A stretch of 9,629 bases of DNA from an uncultured Pedobacter sp. (GCA_938008555.1 CALLKE010000114.1:1-9629); one strand, 5' to 3'; numbered from the stretch's first letter, positions 1 to 8,302 are shown. The notes: generated from the letters alone by a model not told the origin. Numbers and translations: made by a program.

Positions 1-1
1 A

Positions 2-3000
2 GAAAGAACAGAAAAATCTGTAGGAAAGCTTACTGAAAAGCTTGCAAATACTTCCGCCACTTTTGCTGCAATTAAAGCATCTCTTAATGAGATGAAAGCA
101 GTAATGGTCCTGTCATTTCCTACGGATGGAGCTAACGCTTTAAACAAAGCTATGATGGAATTATCATCAACTCTTGCTACTATTAAGGGTAAGAACATTA
201 AGGTTGATGTAGGAGCTAAGGATTTAGGTAGTGATGCTGCTGTAGCCAGAAAGGGAGTAGAGAGTCTAAATCAATCTCTAGCATCAGGCCAAAATGTTAT
301 GCAGATGTTTGGTAAAGAATTATACCACATTCGTAACTTACTTGGCGGGACTATGCTGGCTGGCGCATTACAGAATGCCACAGGCTCGCTAATTCAAATG
401 GCTGACGGTTGGGCGCTAATGCAGGCCAAATTGAAAATGGCTCTCGGTAGTATGCAAGCAGCTAATTCAATGCAAGAAAAATTATTTACAACAGCGACAA
501 ACCTACGTGTTCCAATGGAGGGTGTAACTACGTTGTTTGTACGTCTAGTTCCAGCAATGAAGGAATATGGTTACAGTGCTAACGACGCGTTAAAAGTTAC
601 TACAGCTATGTCAGCAGCCTTGAAAATCTCTGGTGCAACCGCCGCTGAAGCCAGTTCAGTAATGCTGCAATTCTCTCAAGCAATGCAAGCTGGCAGATTG
701 AATGGTGCTGAGTTCAATGCTGTGGCTGAAGGTGCTCCAATTATTCTAAGGGCTATTGCAGCAGAGACTGGTAAAACTCGTGGGCAATTGAAACAAATGG
801 GTGCTGACGGTGAACTAAGCGTAGAGCTTATCACCAAGTCTTTACTGAAATGGCAACCTGTCTGGGAGAAGATGGCTAAAGATATGCCAATGACTATGGA
901 GGCAGCAGTATCTAACCTAGTTACCTCCCTTACCAGATTTATCGGTATTGCTAACGAGTCTCTTGGTGTCACACAAACTTTAGCTAAAGGTATTGACTGG
1001 CTCGCTAAGAATATTGACATTCTAGGTAAAATATTAGGCATTGTAGCTGCTGGAGCATTAGCTGGTTTTGCTACTTCTTTAGTATTGTCTGCATTTGCAG
1101 CAGCGAGCAATGCAGCGACAATGGTGTCTCTAGCAGCAGCCATTAGTGGTGTTGGTGTTGTATCTGCTGGTAGCACTGTGGCCGTTGGCTTTCTGTCAGC
1201 AGCCCTAAAAACATTAAATGTTAATCCTATTATTTTAGCTGTAACTGCCCTAGTTGCTGCGGGGGCTGCTATCTATGCTTTTGCAGAAAAGTCTTTAAAT
1301 CCTCTTAAAAATGTTTATGATAACATTGACAAAATTAACGAAGCTCACCCAGATTCAAAAGGTAAGTTTAAAGCTTTTACAGAAGAGATTGAGAAGCTTG
1401 ATGTTAAGATTGCAGATGGGTACAAGAATTACGAAAGATTAAAACAACAGCAAGAAAAAACTTTTGATCCTAAAGAGGCCGAAGTATTAACTGGTCAACT
1501 AAAAGTACAAGCTAAAGCTATATCTCAGTTAGAAGAAGCTCAAAAGTTATATCAGCAACAAATTGCTCAAACAGGGGTTGTTGCAAGCGATGCTCATACT
1601 AAGTTTATGAAAGAGCATAATGATAAGATGCAAGTTCTAGGTATTGAAGGTAACTTGCGTAGAAACTTATCAACTACTGAGATATCCCTACTTGAAAAGG
1701 TAAACGCTTTTAGGGCAGAATCAGAACAAAATCCCCAAGGGTCAAAACGCCTAGAAGAACTAAGAACAGAAATGCTAGCTCTTGGCAGACGTGTAGGAGA
1801 AGAGAAGCGAGTTGCTGACGCAATCAAACAAACCAAAGATGTACAAAAATCTGGAGAATCTTTTGACAAGAAATATGATAAAGAAATCGAAAAGATTGAT
1901 CTGTTTATTGCAAAACAAAATGAAGAGCTAAACATTAGAACTAAGCTAACTGAAGCTCAGTCAATGTCAGTTAAAATCAGTGAGTTTATTAATAATAATT
2001 CGGATAAGCTGTCAGCAAGTAGACGTTCTGAGCTGTTATCTTTGCAAGATTCTGTTCTAACAAAAGGAATAGAGATTCAGCAGAATAAGGACTTGATTAA
2101 AACCCAAGAGTTATTGCAAGACAGGTATTACAAAGAGCAAGATGCAATTCTTGCAGCTAGTGAAGCTACCAGACTCACCAATCAAGAAATGCAGCGTAAA
2201 ATGGAGCTACTTGATATGGCTAAATCTGGCGTACAGGAAACTGCTGTAGGTGAGCAACTATACACCATTGAGCAGAATAAGTCAGCATTGGCAGCAGTGA
2301 ATGGTGCAATAGCTATTCGTGAAAAGTCTATGGCTTTGGCAGAGTTACGTTTAGCTACAGCCTCTTCTCCAGAAGAACAAGCCTTAGCACAGAAAGAAAT
2401 TTCTATGCTAAAAGAGAAGCTACTCGCTCTTAACGCTCAAGCAGCTGCCCTATCAAACCTCATACCCCAGCAGAAAAAACAGTTGGAAGCTTTAACTGAG
2501 CTTTCAAAAATTACTATGCTTGACATTGGACGTTCTCCGGGCCAAATCTTAGCTGATGGTTTTGGTGAAGCTGGAGCTGCAATTTCTAAGATGACTGCAG
2601 CCTATAGCAAATTTGGCGATGAAGCTACTAAGATTAACAAATATGTAGCCGATAAACAAGCAGCTTTAATGTCTCAAGGTATGGGCAAGGAAGACGCACG
2701 TATTGCTGCAGAGCAAGATGTTGCAGATAAGCGTGTACAAATTGCTGTAAGCACTTATGCTGATATGGCTGGAGCTGCTAAAGGATTCTTCTCAGAGAAT
2801 TCCAAAGGTTATCAAGCTATGGCTAAAGCCGAGAAAGCATTCCGAGTTATCGAATTAGCTTTAGCAGCTAAATCCTTCATTCAGAAGATGTTCTTTACTA
2901 CTACTGAGACTGGAGCTGCTGTAGCTGGAGCTATAACTAAGGGTACTGCAGAAACTACATTAACTTCTGTTAGTGTTGGTGAAAGCTTAATTAGAACTGC

Positions 3001-5761
3001 TGTAAAAGCTAAGGAAGCTGTTGTAGGTGCTTTCGTAGGTGTCGGCCCAACAGGCTTCGTTACTGGCGCAGCGATGATTGCTATTTTAGCAGCATTAGGT
3101 TTCGCTATGTCAGGTGGCGGCGGTGCTTCACCTACTCTATCAGCAGACAGACAAGCCGCTCAAGGAACAGGAACAGTGTTTGGTGATAGTGGTGCTAAAT
3201 CTGAATCTACTACTAAAGCTCTTGAGCTTGTAGCTAAGAACTCTGAGATTGCTCTTACTTATAATGCTGGTATGTTAGCTTCCTTGAAGAATATTGAAAA
3301 TGCCCTAACAGGTGTAGCTAAGTTAGTTATCCGTGGTGGTGTACAAGGTCAACTTAGCTCTGCAACAGGAATGGGTACAACTACTGACAGCTCAATGAAT
3401 AAAGCTTTTGGTATTGGGAGTAAGTCAGCTTCAATGAACATGGCTACTCTTGGTCTTGGTAGTATAATTAATTCAGTTGGTAAAGCATTATTCTCAGTTA
3501 AGAAATCTGTAGTAGATAGTGGTCTTATGCAAAATGCTCAAGCATTAGCAGACATCGCTTCTAGTGGTTTGGCTGTAAAGGGCTACACAGATATTGAAAC
3601 TAAGACTAAGAAAGTTAGAACTAAGACAAAAATTGATACAGTTTATAGTGCCGTATCGGCTGAGCTACAAGACCAACTAACTAAAGTTGTACTTGGCTTA
3701 GGTGACAGTATTACTCAAGCAGCTAAAGCATTAAAACTTGATGGCGATAGTTTCACCTCTACTCTGGATAGTTTTGTTGTAGACATTGGACGTATTAGTA
3801 TTCAAGGGATGGATGCAAAACAAATCCAAGAAACTCTAACCAATGTATTCTCAAAACTTGGTGATGAAATGGCTTCAGCAGTAATGCCGGGGTTAACTCA
3901 GTTCCAAGGCGCTGGCGAGGGCTACATGGAAACTTTAATTCGTGTCGCTTCTACAGTGGCTACAGTGGACGGAATCTTTGCTGAAGTTGGTACTACATTC
4001 GGTACAACAGGTATGGATGCTATTAAAGCTAAGATGGATTTAGTTGAATTAGCTGGAGGCATTCAAGAGCTAAGTAGCATGGTTGGTAATTTCTTTGATA
4101 AGTTCTACACTGAAGCAGAAAAGAAAGCTGTAGCTGTAAATAACATTACAACTAAAATGGCTGATTTAGGTGTACAAGGATTTGACCCATTAGCTGAAAA
4201 TGCTAGAGTTGTATTCCGCTCAATGGTGGAGAATGCTAAAGAAACTAATCCTGAGCTGATGGTCGAATTGCTTAAGTTATCTGATGCTGTAGATAGTGTT
4301 GCTCCTGCATTTAAGAAAGCTGCATCTGCAGCAGAGATTGCAGAGAAAGCTTTAAGTCAACAAGATGAATACAATAAGTTGACAATGAGCAGCAGTGAAT
4401 ACTTAGCTTATGCTAGAGGTAAAGAACTTGAGGCTATGGACGAATCTTTACGTCCTATGCAGAAAAGGATTTACGCTCTACAAGATGAGGCCAAGATCAC
4501 TGAACAGAAAACTACGCTTGAAGATACTTACAATAAGCTTGCATTATCTGGCACTGCACTACTCACTTACAACAGAAATCTAGAACTAGCTAAGATGGAT
4601 GAATCACTACGCCCATTACAGATGCGAATCTATGCGTTGCAAGATGAAAAGACAGCTCTTGAAGACATGAAAAAAGGAGCCTCTGGTGCATTGGCAATCT
4701 TAGACAAATCTGTAGTAGCTCAGAAGAAAATCCTTAAGGATGACTTGGACGGCAAGATACTCAACATTAACAGTGCTAAAGATGCTGAAGATACTAGATT
4801 TGAAGCCGAAAAAGCTAAGTTAGAGGCAACTAAGACAATCTCTGACGAGTACTATGCCACTCAGCAAGAAGCTGCTGCTAATGCCGTAACTAGCATCAAA
4901 GAATACAGAGATGAGCTTAAAACTCTATTCGATGATATTTCTGGAGCAGTTGATAAGCTAACTAATAACAACAAGCAGCTTCAAGCTATCAGTTATAGTG
5001 CAGCCAAAGCTCAGCTAGATAGTGTTTTAGCAACAGCTAAATCTTCAGGTCAACTACCAGATAGCAAGTCTTTCAAAGATGTTCTAGACAGCCTTACTAG
5101 CTTAAGTGAGAGTGATTTCAGCACTATGCTCGATTTCCAAAGAGAGCAATTAGTTAGTGCTGGTAAGTTATCTCAATTAGGTGGTGTAGCAGGGGGTAAA
5201 CTATCTGCTGCAGAGTCTGCTGTACTTGCTGCTGAAGCTAATGTTAAAGCAACTAAGGATGCTGCTAAAGAAGCTGCAGACCGTTACACTGAAGAAACTA
5301 AGTCACTAGAAGATAAACATAAAGTCACCACTGCATACTATGATAGCAATATTAAAGCATTGCAGACTCAGTATGACCTTGATGTTGAATTCTATGATAA
5401 CTTACTTCAGAATGCTAAGGATCAACTTGATATTGCTAATGGTACTTACATTGCAACTATTGGTGTTAGAGATGCAGTGGATTACTTTGGCACAGCTTTG
5501 GGTATGTACATTGCAGCTAAAGATGCAGATCAAGCTAGATTAGTAGACCAAGTAAACCAGATGGGATTAAAAACCACTGGCTATGAAGATGCTCTAGCAA
5601 AACAAGAATCTGATAAGCAAGCCCTTGTAACTGAGATGGCAGGACTGAGAGAAGATTTAGCAGCTCAGAATAAAGCTATTGCAACAAATACACTAGCAAC
5701 AGCTAAAGTATTACAGCGTTGGGATGGTGATGGTCAACCAGAAGTTAGAAACGTAGCATAA
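2..5761 (+). CDS. Phage tail tape measure protein, 5'-partial (1919 codons visible)
   Basis: This protein sets tail length by lying extended inside the growing tail tube, and is usually ejected with the DNA. The frame is open to the left edge: 30 sense codons precede the first ATG at 92, which has no ribosome binding site, so the true start lies upstream. In order: a tape-measure N-terminal domain of the TIGR02675 type at about 662-850 (key residues GRLNGAEFNAVAEGAP and GELSVELITKSLLK); an Ala/Gly-rich hydrophobic block with several possible membrane helices at about 1018-1290; long charged, Gln/Glu/Lys-rich coiled coil at about 1310-2520; a second hydrophobic block at about 2840-3115 ending in SGGGGAS; a conserved tape-measure segment at about 3780-3960 (DIGRISIQG, GEGYMETLIRVAS); a tandem repeat at 4364-4666; and C-terminal coiled coils to about 5700. 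Size, low complexity and position before tail genes all agree. The domain assignment is from memory of the family. Confidence 0.95.
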   Translation, partial: ERTEKSVGKLTEKLANTSATFAAIKASLNEMKAVMVLSFPTDGANALNKAMMELSSTLATIKGKNIKVDVGAKDLGSDAAVARKGVESLNQSLASGQNVMQMFGKELYHIRNLLGGTMLAGALQNATGSLIQMADGWALMQAKLKMALGSMQAANSMQEKLFTTATNLRVPMEGVTTLFVRLVPAMKEYGYSANDALKVTTAMSAALKISGATAAEASSVMLQFSQAMQAGRLNGAEFNAVAEGAPIILRAIAAETGKTRGQLKQMGADGELSVELITKSLLKWQPVWEKMAKDMPMTMEAAVSNLVTSLTRFIGIANESLGVTQTLAKGIDWLAKNIDILGKILGIVAAGALAGFATSLVLSAFAAASNAATMVSLAAAISGVGVVSAGSTVAVGFLSAALKTLNVNPIILAVTALVAAGAAIYAFAEKSLNPLKNVYDNIDKINEAHPDSKGKFKAFTEEIEKLDVKIADGYKNYERLKQQQEKTFDPKEAEVLTGQLKVQAKAISQLEEAQKLYQQQIAQTGVVASDAHTKFMKEHNDKMQVLGIEGNLRRNLSTTEISLLEKVNAFRAESEQNPQGSKRLEELRTEMLALGRRVGEEKRVADAIKQTKDVQKSGESFDKKYDKEIEKIDLFIAKQNEELNIRTKLTEAQSMSVKISEFINNNSDKLSASRRSELLSLQDSVLTKGIEIQQNKDLIKTQELLQDRYYKEQDAILAASEATRLTNQEMQRKMELLDMAKSGVQETAVGEQLYTIEQNKSALAAVNGAIAIREKSMALAELRLATASSPEEQALAQKEISMLKEKLLALNAQAAALSNLIPQQKKQLEALTELSKITMLDIGRSPGQILADGFGEAGAAISKMTAAYSKFGDEATKINKYVADKQAALMSQGMGKEDARIAAEQDVADKRVQIAVSTYADMAGAAKGFFSENSKGYQAMAKAEKAFRVIELALAAKSFIQKMFFTTTETGAAVAGAITKGTAETTLTSVSVGESLIRTAVKAKEAVVGAFVGVGPTGFVTGAAMIAILAALGFAMSGGGGASPTLSADRQAAQGTGTVFGDSGAKSESTTKALELVAKNSEIALTYNAGMLASLKNIENALTGVAKLVIRGGVQGQLSSATGMGTTTDSSMNKAFGIGSKSASMNMATLGLGSIINSVGKALFSVKKSVVDSGLMQNAQALADIASSGLAVKGYTDIETKTKKVRTKTKIDTVYSAVSAELQDQLTKVVLGLGDSITQAAKALKLDGDSFTSTLDSFVVDIGRISIQGMDAKQIQETLTNVFSKLGDEMASAVMPGLTQFQGAGEGYMETLIRVASTVATVDGIFAEVGTTFGTTGMDAIKAKMDLVELAGGIQELSSMVGNFFDKFYTEAEKKAVAVNNITTKMADLGVQGFDPLAENARVVFRSMVENAKETNPELMVELLKLSDAVDSVAPAFKKAASAAEIAEKALSQQDEYNKLTMSSSEYLAYARGKELEAMDESLRPMQKRIYALQDEAKITEQKTTLEDTYNKLALSGTALLTYNRNLELAKMDESLRPLQMRIYALQDEKTALEDMKKGASGALAILDKSVVAQKKILKDDLDGKILNINSAKDAEDTRFEAEKAKLEATKTISDEYYATQQEAAANAVTSIKEYRDELKTLFDDISGAVDKLTNNNKQLQAISYSAAKAQLDSVLATAKSSGQLPDSKSFKDVLDSLTSLSESDFSTMLDFQREQLVSAGKLSQLGGVAGGKLSAAESAVLAAEANVKATKDAAKEAADRYTEETKSLEDKHKVTTAYYDSNIKALQTQYDLDVEFYDNLLQNAKDQLDIANGTYIATIGVRDAVDYFGTALGMYIAAKDADQARLVDQVNQMGLKTTGYEDALAKQESDKQALVTEMAGLREDLAAQNKAIATNTLATAKVLQRWDGDGQPEVRNVA
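4364..4666 (+). repeat. Tandem protein repeat (about 50 residues, two copies) inside the tape measure gene
   Basis: Two adjacent copies encode similar segments: 4364-4522 (53 codons) and 4523-4666 (48 codons). Both begin D-x-YNKL, carry an x-EL-x-x-MDESLRP block and end with RIYALQDE. The shared block is MDESLRPMQKRIYALQDE in copy 1 and MDESLRPLQMRIYALQDE in copy 2, so 16 of 18 residues match. The DNA has diverged more than the protein (for example cgtcctatg against cgcccatta), which suggests an old duplication kept by selection. Similar helical units are familiar from other proteobacterial phage tape measure proteins. Confidence 0.85.
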
Positions 5762-5765
5762 GGAG
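5759..5765 (+). promoter_or_regulatory. Strong ribosome binding site for the GTG-started tail gene
   Basis: TAAGGAG closely matches the complement of the 16S rRNA 3' end. It ends six bases before the GTG at 5772 and its first three bases are the stop codon of the tape measure gene, so termination and re-initiation are probably coupled. It is the main reason for accepting GTG as the start. Confidence 0.85.
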
Positions 5766-5771
5766 AAATAA

Positions 5772-6686
5772 GTGGCAGCATTAAAAGTGATTCCGCCACT
5801 CTCCATTACTGATAGTAACCTGACTTCAAGCACTGTGCCGGAAACGGATTACTCTGCTTGGAGTTCGGGCACTACTTACACTATTGGACAGAGAGTAATA
5901 CTAACGAGTACGCATAAGATTTATGAATCTTTGCAAAATGGTAATTTAAATAAAGACCCTGCAACTGACACTTCTGATCCACCATTCTGGATCGAAGTTA
6001 GTGCTACTAACAGGTGGAAGATGTTTGATACAAGTAACAGTACACAGACAGCTCAAGCTAATAGCATTGTTGTAGTAATAACACCGGGCAGAGTAATTAA
6101 CTCTGTAGCATTGCTAGGGGTTGAGGGTACAAGTGTACGTATCAAACAAACAGACCCTACAGATGGTGTTGTATATGATAAGACATTTAACCTAAATAAT
6201 AATGGTAATATCAACAACTGGTACAACTACTTCTTTGACTCTATTTCAAGGAAAACAAGTGTTATTGCTACAGACCTTAAAGCCTATGGATCAGCAGCAA
6301 TTGAAATCACTATAACATACACTGGCTTTACTGCCAAGTGTGGTGTTTGTGTCCTAGGTAGTACACAGCTTATTGGTGAAGGTATTAACCTTGGAGCCTC
6401 TGTTGGTATCCAAGACTACTCTAGAAAAGAGAAAGATACTTTTGGTAATTATATTCTAGTCCAAAGAAGCTATAGCAAACGGGCTAAGTTTAGCATGGCT
6501 GTATTAAATGAGCAAATAGATGCTTTACAAGATTTACTTGTAACACTGCGTACTACTCCGTGCGTATGGATAGGTGACGATAGGTACAGTTGCACAATTA
6601 TTTACGGCTACTACAAAGATTTTGACATAGTAATTGCATACCACTTAGTCAGTGACTGCAATATTGAAATAGAAGGGTTAACATAA
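5772..6686 (+). CDS. Minor (distal) tail protein with chitin-binding-like N-terminal module
   Basis: This 304-residue protein is of a type often found between the tape measure and tail fibre genes of proteobacterial phages; its exact role is unproven, but a distal-tail or fibre-connecting part is likely. The GTG start is chosen because TAAGGAG lies six bases upstream and no closer ATG has such a site. Residues 27-75 look like a carbohydrate-binding module of the CBM5/12 (ChiC) type: Y27-S-A-W30, then Y36-x-x-G39, R41-V, Y51 and W73, the usual spacing of W, Y-x-x-G-x-x-V, Y and W. Residues about 80-190 are rich in beta-prone, Asn/Thr-rich sequence. The C-terminal third (DYSRKEKD, QRSYSKRAKFS, C-V-W-I-GDDRYSC) looks like a compact domain. 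No signal peptide or membrane helix is visible. The next gene starts at its last base. Confidence 0.75.
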   Translation: MAALKVIPPLSITDSNLTSSTVPETDYSAWSSGTTYTIGQRVILTSTHKIYESLQNGNLNKDPATDTSDPPFWIEVSATNRWKMFDTSNSTQTAQANSIVVVITPGRVINSVALLGVEGTSVRIKQTDPTDGVVYDKTFNLNNNGNINNWYNYFFDSISRKTSVIATDLKAYGSAAIEITITYTGFTAKCGVCVLGSTQLIGEGINLGASVGIQDYSRKEKDTFGNYILVQRSYSKRAKFSMAVLNEQIDALQDLLVTLRTTPCVWIGDDRYSCTIIYGYYKDFDIVIAYHLVSDCNIEIEGLT

Positions 6687-8302
6687 TGACAGCTCCAGTA
6701 ATTCCAACACTACCTACGGCTCCAAGTCGTAGTAATGATCCAGATACATTCGTAGCCAGAGCTGATGCCCACGTAGCAGCTCTAACCCCTTGGACGACAG
6801 CAGCAAATAGTTTTGCCACATATTTTGATGGCCCATATTTAACTTCTGTAGATGCTATCAGAGATGACGCAACAGCACAGGCTGCAACAGCAACTACTCA
6901 AGCGGGTATAGCCACTACTCAGGCAGGGAACGCAGCGACTAGCGCAACTAATGCCAATGGCTCAGCAGTTGCTGCTGCCGCTAGTGCAGCTAATGCAGTG
7001 ATGTCACCCGGAACACAAGCAACATCAGTTACAAGTATGTCTATCGGGACAGGTAGTAAACCGTTCACATTACAACAAACCGGTAAAAACTTTGTAGTTG
7101 GACAATGGGTTAACATTATAGATGCTGCCAATCCAACAACTAACTGGATGACTGGCGCAATTACTGCATTTAACTCTGTCACTGGCGCAATTACTGTCAA
7201 TGTTTCATTTTCGGCAGGTAGCGGAACTATCACAAATTGGGTAATTACCCAAGCAACGGCAACAAACACATTACCGTCAACAACTGCAAATGAGGGCAAG
7301 TTATTAGGGGTTAGTGGTAGTGCTGTACAAGTCTGGGCGAATGCGCCTCATTCTTGGGCAAATTGGCAACTAATCACAAGCAGTGGTGGAACGTTTACGG
7401 TTCCTGCCCTTGTTAATGAAATTCGCGCCTATGTGTTTGGTAGCGGTGGTAACGGTTCCTCCTCTATCGGCGGCGGTGGCGGCGGCGGCGGTGGCTGTAC
7501 ATTCGGCACTATCCCTTGCAAACCGGGTGATGTATTTACCTTCAACAGTGGCGGCGGCATCGCCACGCTCATGAAAGGCGGAACAGAGCATCTACGTGCT
7601 AATGACGCATCTGCTGCATCTGGGAGTACAGGCGGCGCAGGCGGTACGGTGGGAACTGTTAGCGGCGGGCTTGGCATTACTAGCAGTGGAGCATATGCAG
7701 GGGGCGCTGGAGGAAATGGTAACGGGGGAACTGTGGGCGGTGGGGGCGGCTCTAGTGGTTCTCCGCTAGGAAATGGAAACTCGGGCGCTGGCGCGACGTC
7801 TTCGGGCAGTGGTGGTGGAGGATGGGGCGGTAGTGGGACTGCCTATTGTGGCGGCGGCGTTGGTTCGTATAACGGCGGTGACGGAGCTTTTACCGGTTCC
7901 GCTGCGGTAGATGCCAACAGCCGTCCGGCTTCCCGCGATTGGTCTAATGCCTTCACAGACCCATTGCTGCGCATGTGCAACGGGGTAGCGCCGATATTGG
8001 GTGCTCTTTCACTTGGCAGCGAATATGCCGGTAATCATGGTGGGGCTGGTTGCGGGGGGGGCTCGCCCCGTCAACCAGGTGCATATCCCGGCGGCAACGG
8101 TGGTTTAGGTGGTGGTGGTGGCCCAAGCAGAGGCAATGCCAGAGCAGGCCATGGCGGATTCGGTGGCGGTGGTGCTTCTTGTGAAAACACTGCTACTGGA
8201 AACAGTGGTAATGGCGGTATAGGTGGTGGCGCGGGTGGCGCTGGTGGCGCGGGTAAGCAAGGCACTGGTGGCGTTGCAGCAGTTCTAATCTTCTGGGGTT
8301 AA
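6686..8302 (+). CDS. Tail fibre / receptor-binding protein with polyglycine C-terminal domain
   Basis: This 538-residue protein probably forms the host-recognition fibre. Residues 1-55 (PTLPTAPSRSNDPDTFVARA) match a recurring N-terminus of phage tail fibres, presumably the virion attachment part. Residues 60-105 are an Ala/Thr-rich stalk with repeated ATTQAG. Residues about 113-188 form a small beta domain seen in many phage fibres (PFTLQ, FVVGQWV, TGAIT, GSGTITNW). From about residue 225 a W-x-x-I-x-S-S-G-x-FTVP strand leads into a glycine-rich domain running to the C-terminus, like the Gly-rich adhesin domains of other phage fibres. Residues about 403-450 are a non-glycine insertion. Six cysteines lie in the Gly-rich part. 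The ATG overlaps the upstream stop by one base (TAATG), with GAAGGG eight bases before it. Glycine codons are mostly GGC/GGT, making this part far more G+C-rich than its neighbours. Confidence 0.85.
   Translation: MTAPVIPTLPTAPSRSNDPDTFVARADAHVAALTPWTTAANSFATYFDGPYLTSVDAIRDDATAQAATATTQAGIATTQAGNAATSATNANGSAVAAAASAANAVMSPGTQATSVTSMSIGTGSKPFTLQQTGKNFVVGQWVNIIDAANPTTNWMTGAITAFNSVTGAITVNVSFSAGSGTITNWVITQATATNTLPSTTANEGKLLGVSGSAVQVWANAPHSWANWQLITSSGGTFTVPALVNEIRAYVFGSGGNGSSSIGGGGGGGGGCTFGTIPCKPGDVFTFNSGGGIATLMKGGTEHLRANDASAASGSTGGAGGTVGTVSGGLGITSSGAYAGGAGGNGNGGTVGGGGGSSGSPLGNGNSGAGATSSGSGGGGWGGSGTAYCGGGVGSYNGGDGAFTGSAAVDANSRPASRDWSNAFTDPLLRMCNGVAPILGALSLGSEYAGNHGGAGCGGGSPRQPGAYPGGNGGLGGGGGPSRGNARAGHGGFGGGGASCENTATGNSGNGGIGGGAGGAGGAGKQGTGGVAAVLIFWG
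7151..7196 (+). repeat. Exact 16-base direct repeat in the fibre gene, 30-base period
   Basis: ACTGGCGCAATTACTG occurs at 7151-7166 and again at 7181-7196. The period is ten codons and both copies encode TGAIT in adjacent beta strands of the small fibre domain. The DNA identity is exact. Confidence 0.9.
7469..7495 (+). repeat. Nine consecutive glycine codons (GGN)9 in the fibre gene
   Basis: Nine Gly codons, seven GGC and two GGT, form a trinucleotide tract at the start of the Gly-rich domain (residues 262-270), followed by Cys. Slippage here would add or remove glycines without breaking the frame. Confidence 0.9.
8054..8061 (+). repeat. Eight-G homopolymer in the coding sequence of the tail fibre
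   Basis: Eight consecutive G bases cover codons GGG-GGG-GG(C), residues 457-459 of the fibre protein. Four C bases at 8066-8069 could pair with the last four G bases around a CTCG loop. One extra G would lead to a stop at about 8182 and one fewer G to a stop near 8108, so slippage would truncate the C-terminal end of the fibre. Confidence 0.85.

Noticed and set aside
92..94. ATG at 92 as the true start of the tape measure protein
   Set aside because: The frame is open for 30 further codons to the window edge, there is no ribosome binding site before 92, and the upstream residues continue the same helical, charged style of sequence.
676..1176. Open frame of 166 codons on the minus strand
   Set aside because: It lies wholly opposite the tape measure N-terminal domain, has no ribosome binding site that I can see, and its composition is the complement of an Ala-rich gene.
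1594..1935. Open frame of 113 codons on the minus strand
   Set aside because: It is antisense to the tape measure coiled coil; its Ser/Phe-rich product is what the complement of Glu/Lys-rich codons gives.
5340..5543. Open frame of 67 codons on the plus strand
   Set aside because: It is inside the tape measure gene in another frame and lacks a ribosome binding site and recognisable domains.
6919..7299. Open frame of 126 codons on the minus strand
   Set aside because: It is antisense to the Ala-rich stalk and beta domain of the fibre; no homology or start signal is apparent.
8058..8069. GGGG-CTCG-CCCC hairpin as a transcription terminator
   Set aside because: It is within a coding sequence, has only a four-pair stem and is not followed by a run of T.
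7429..8265. Several proline-rich open frames on the minus strand (7429-7677, 8071-8265, and 7370-7591)
   Set aside because: Runs of GGN glycine codons read backwards give NCC, mainly proline and alanine codons, and stops become rare. They are composition artefacts.
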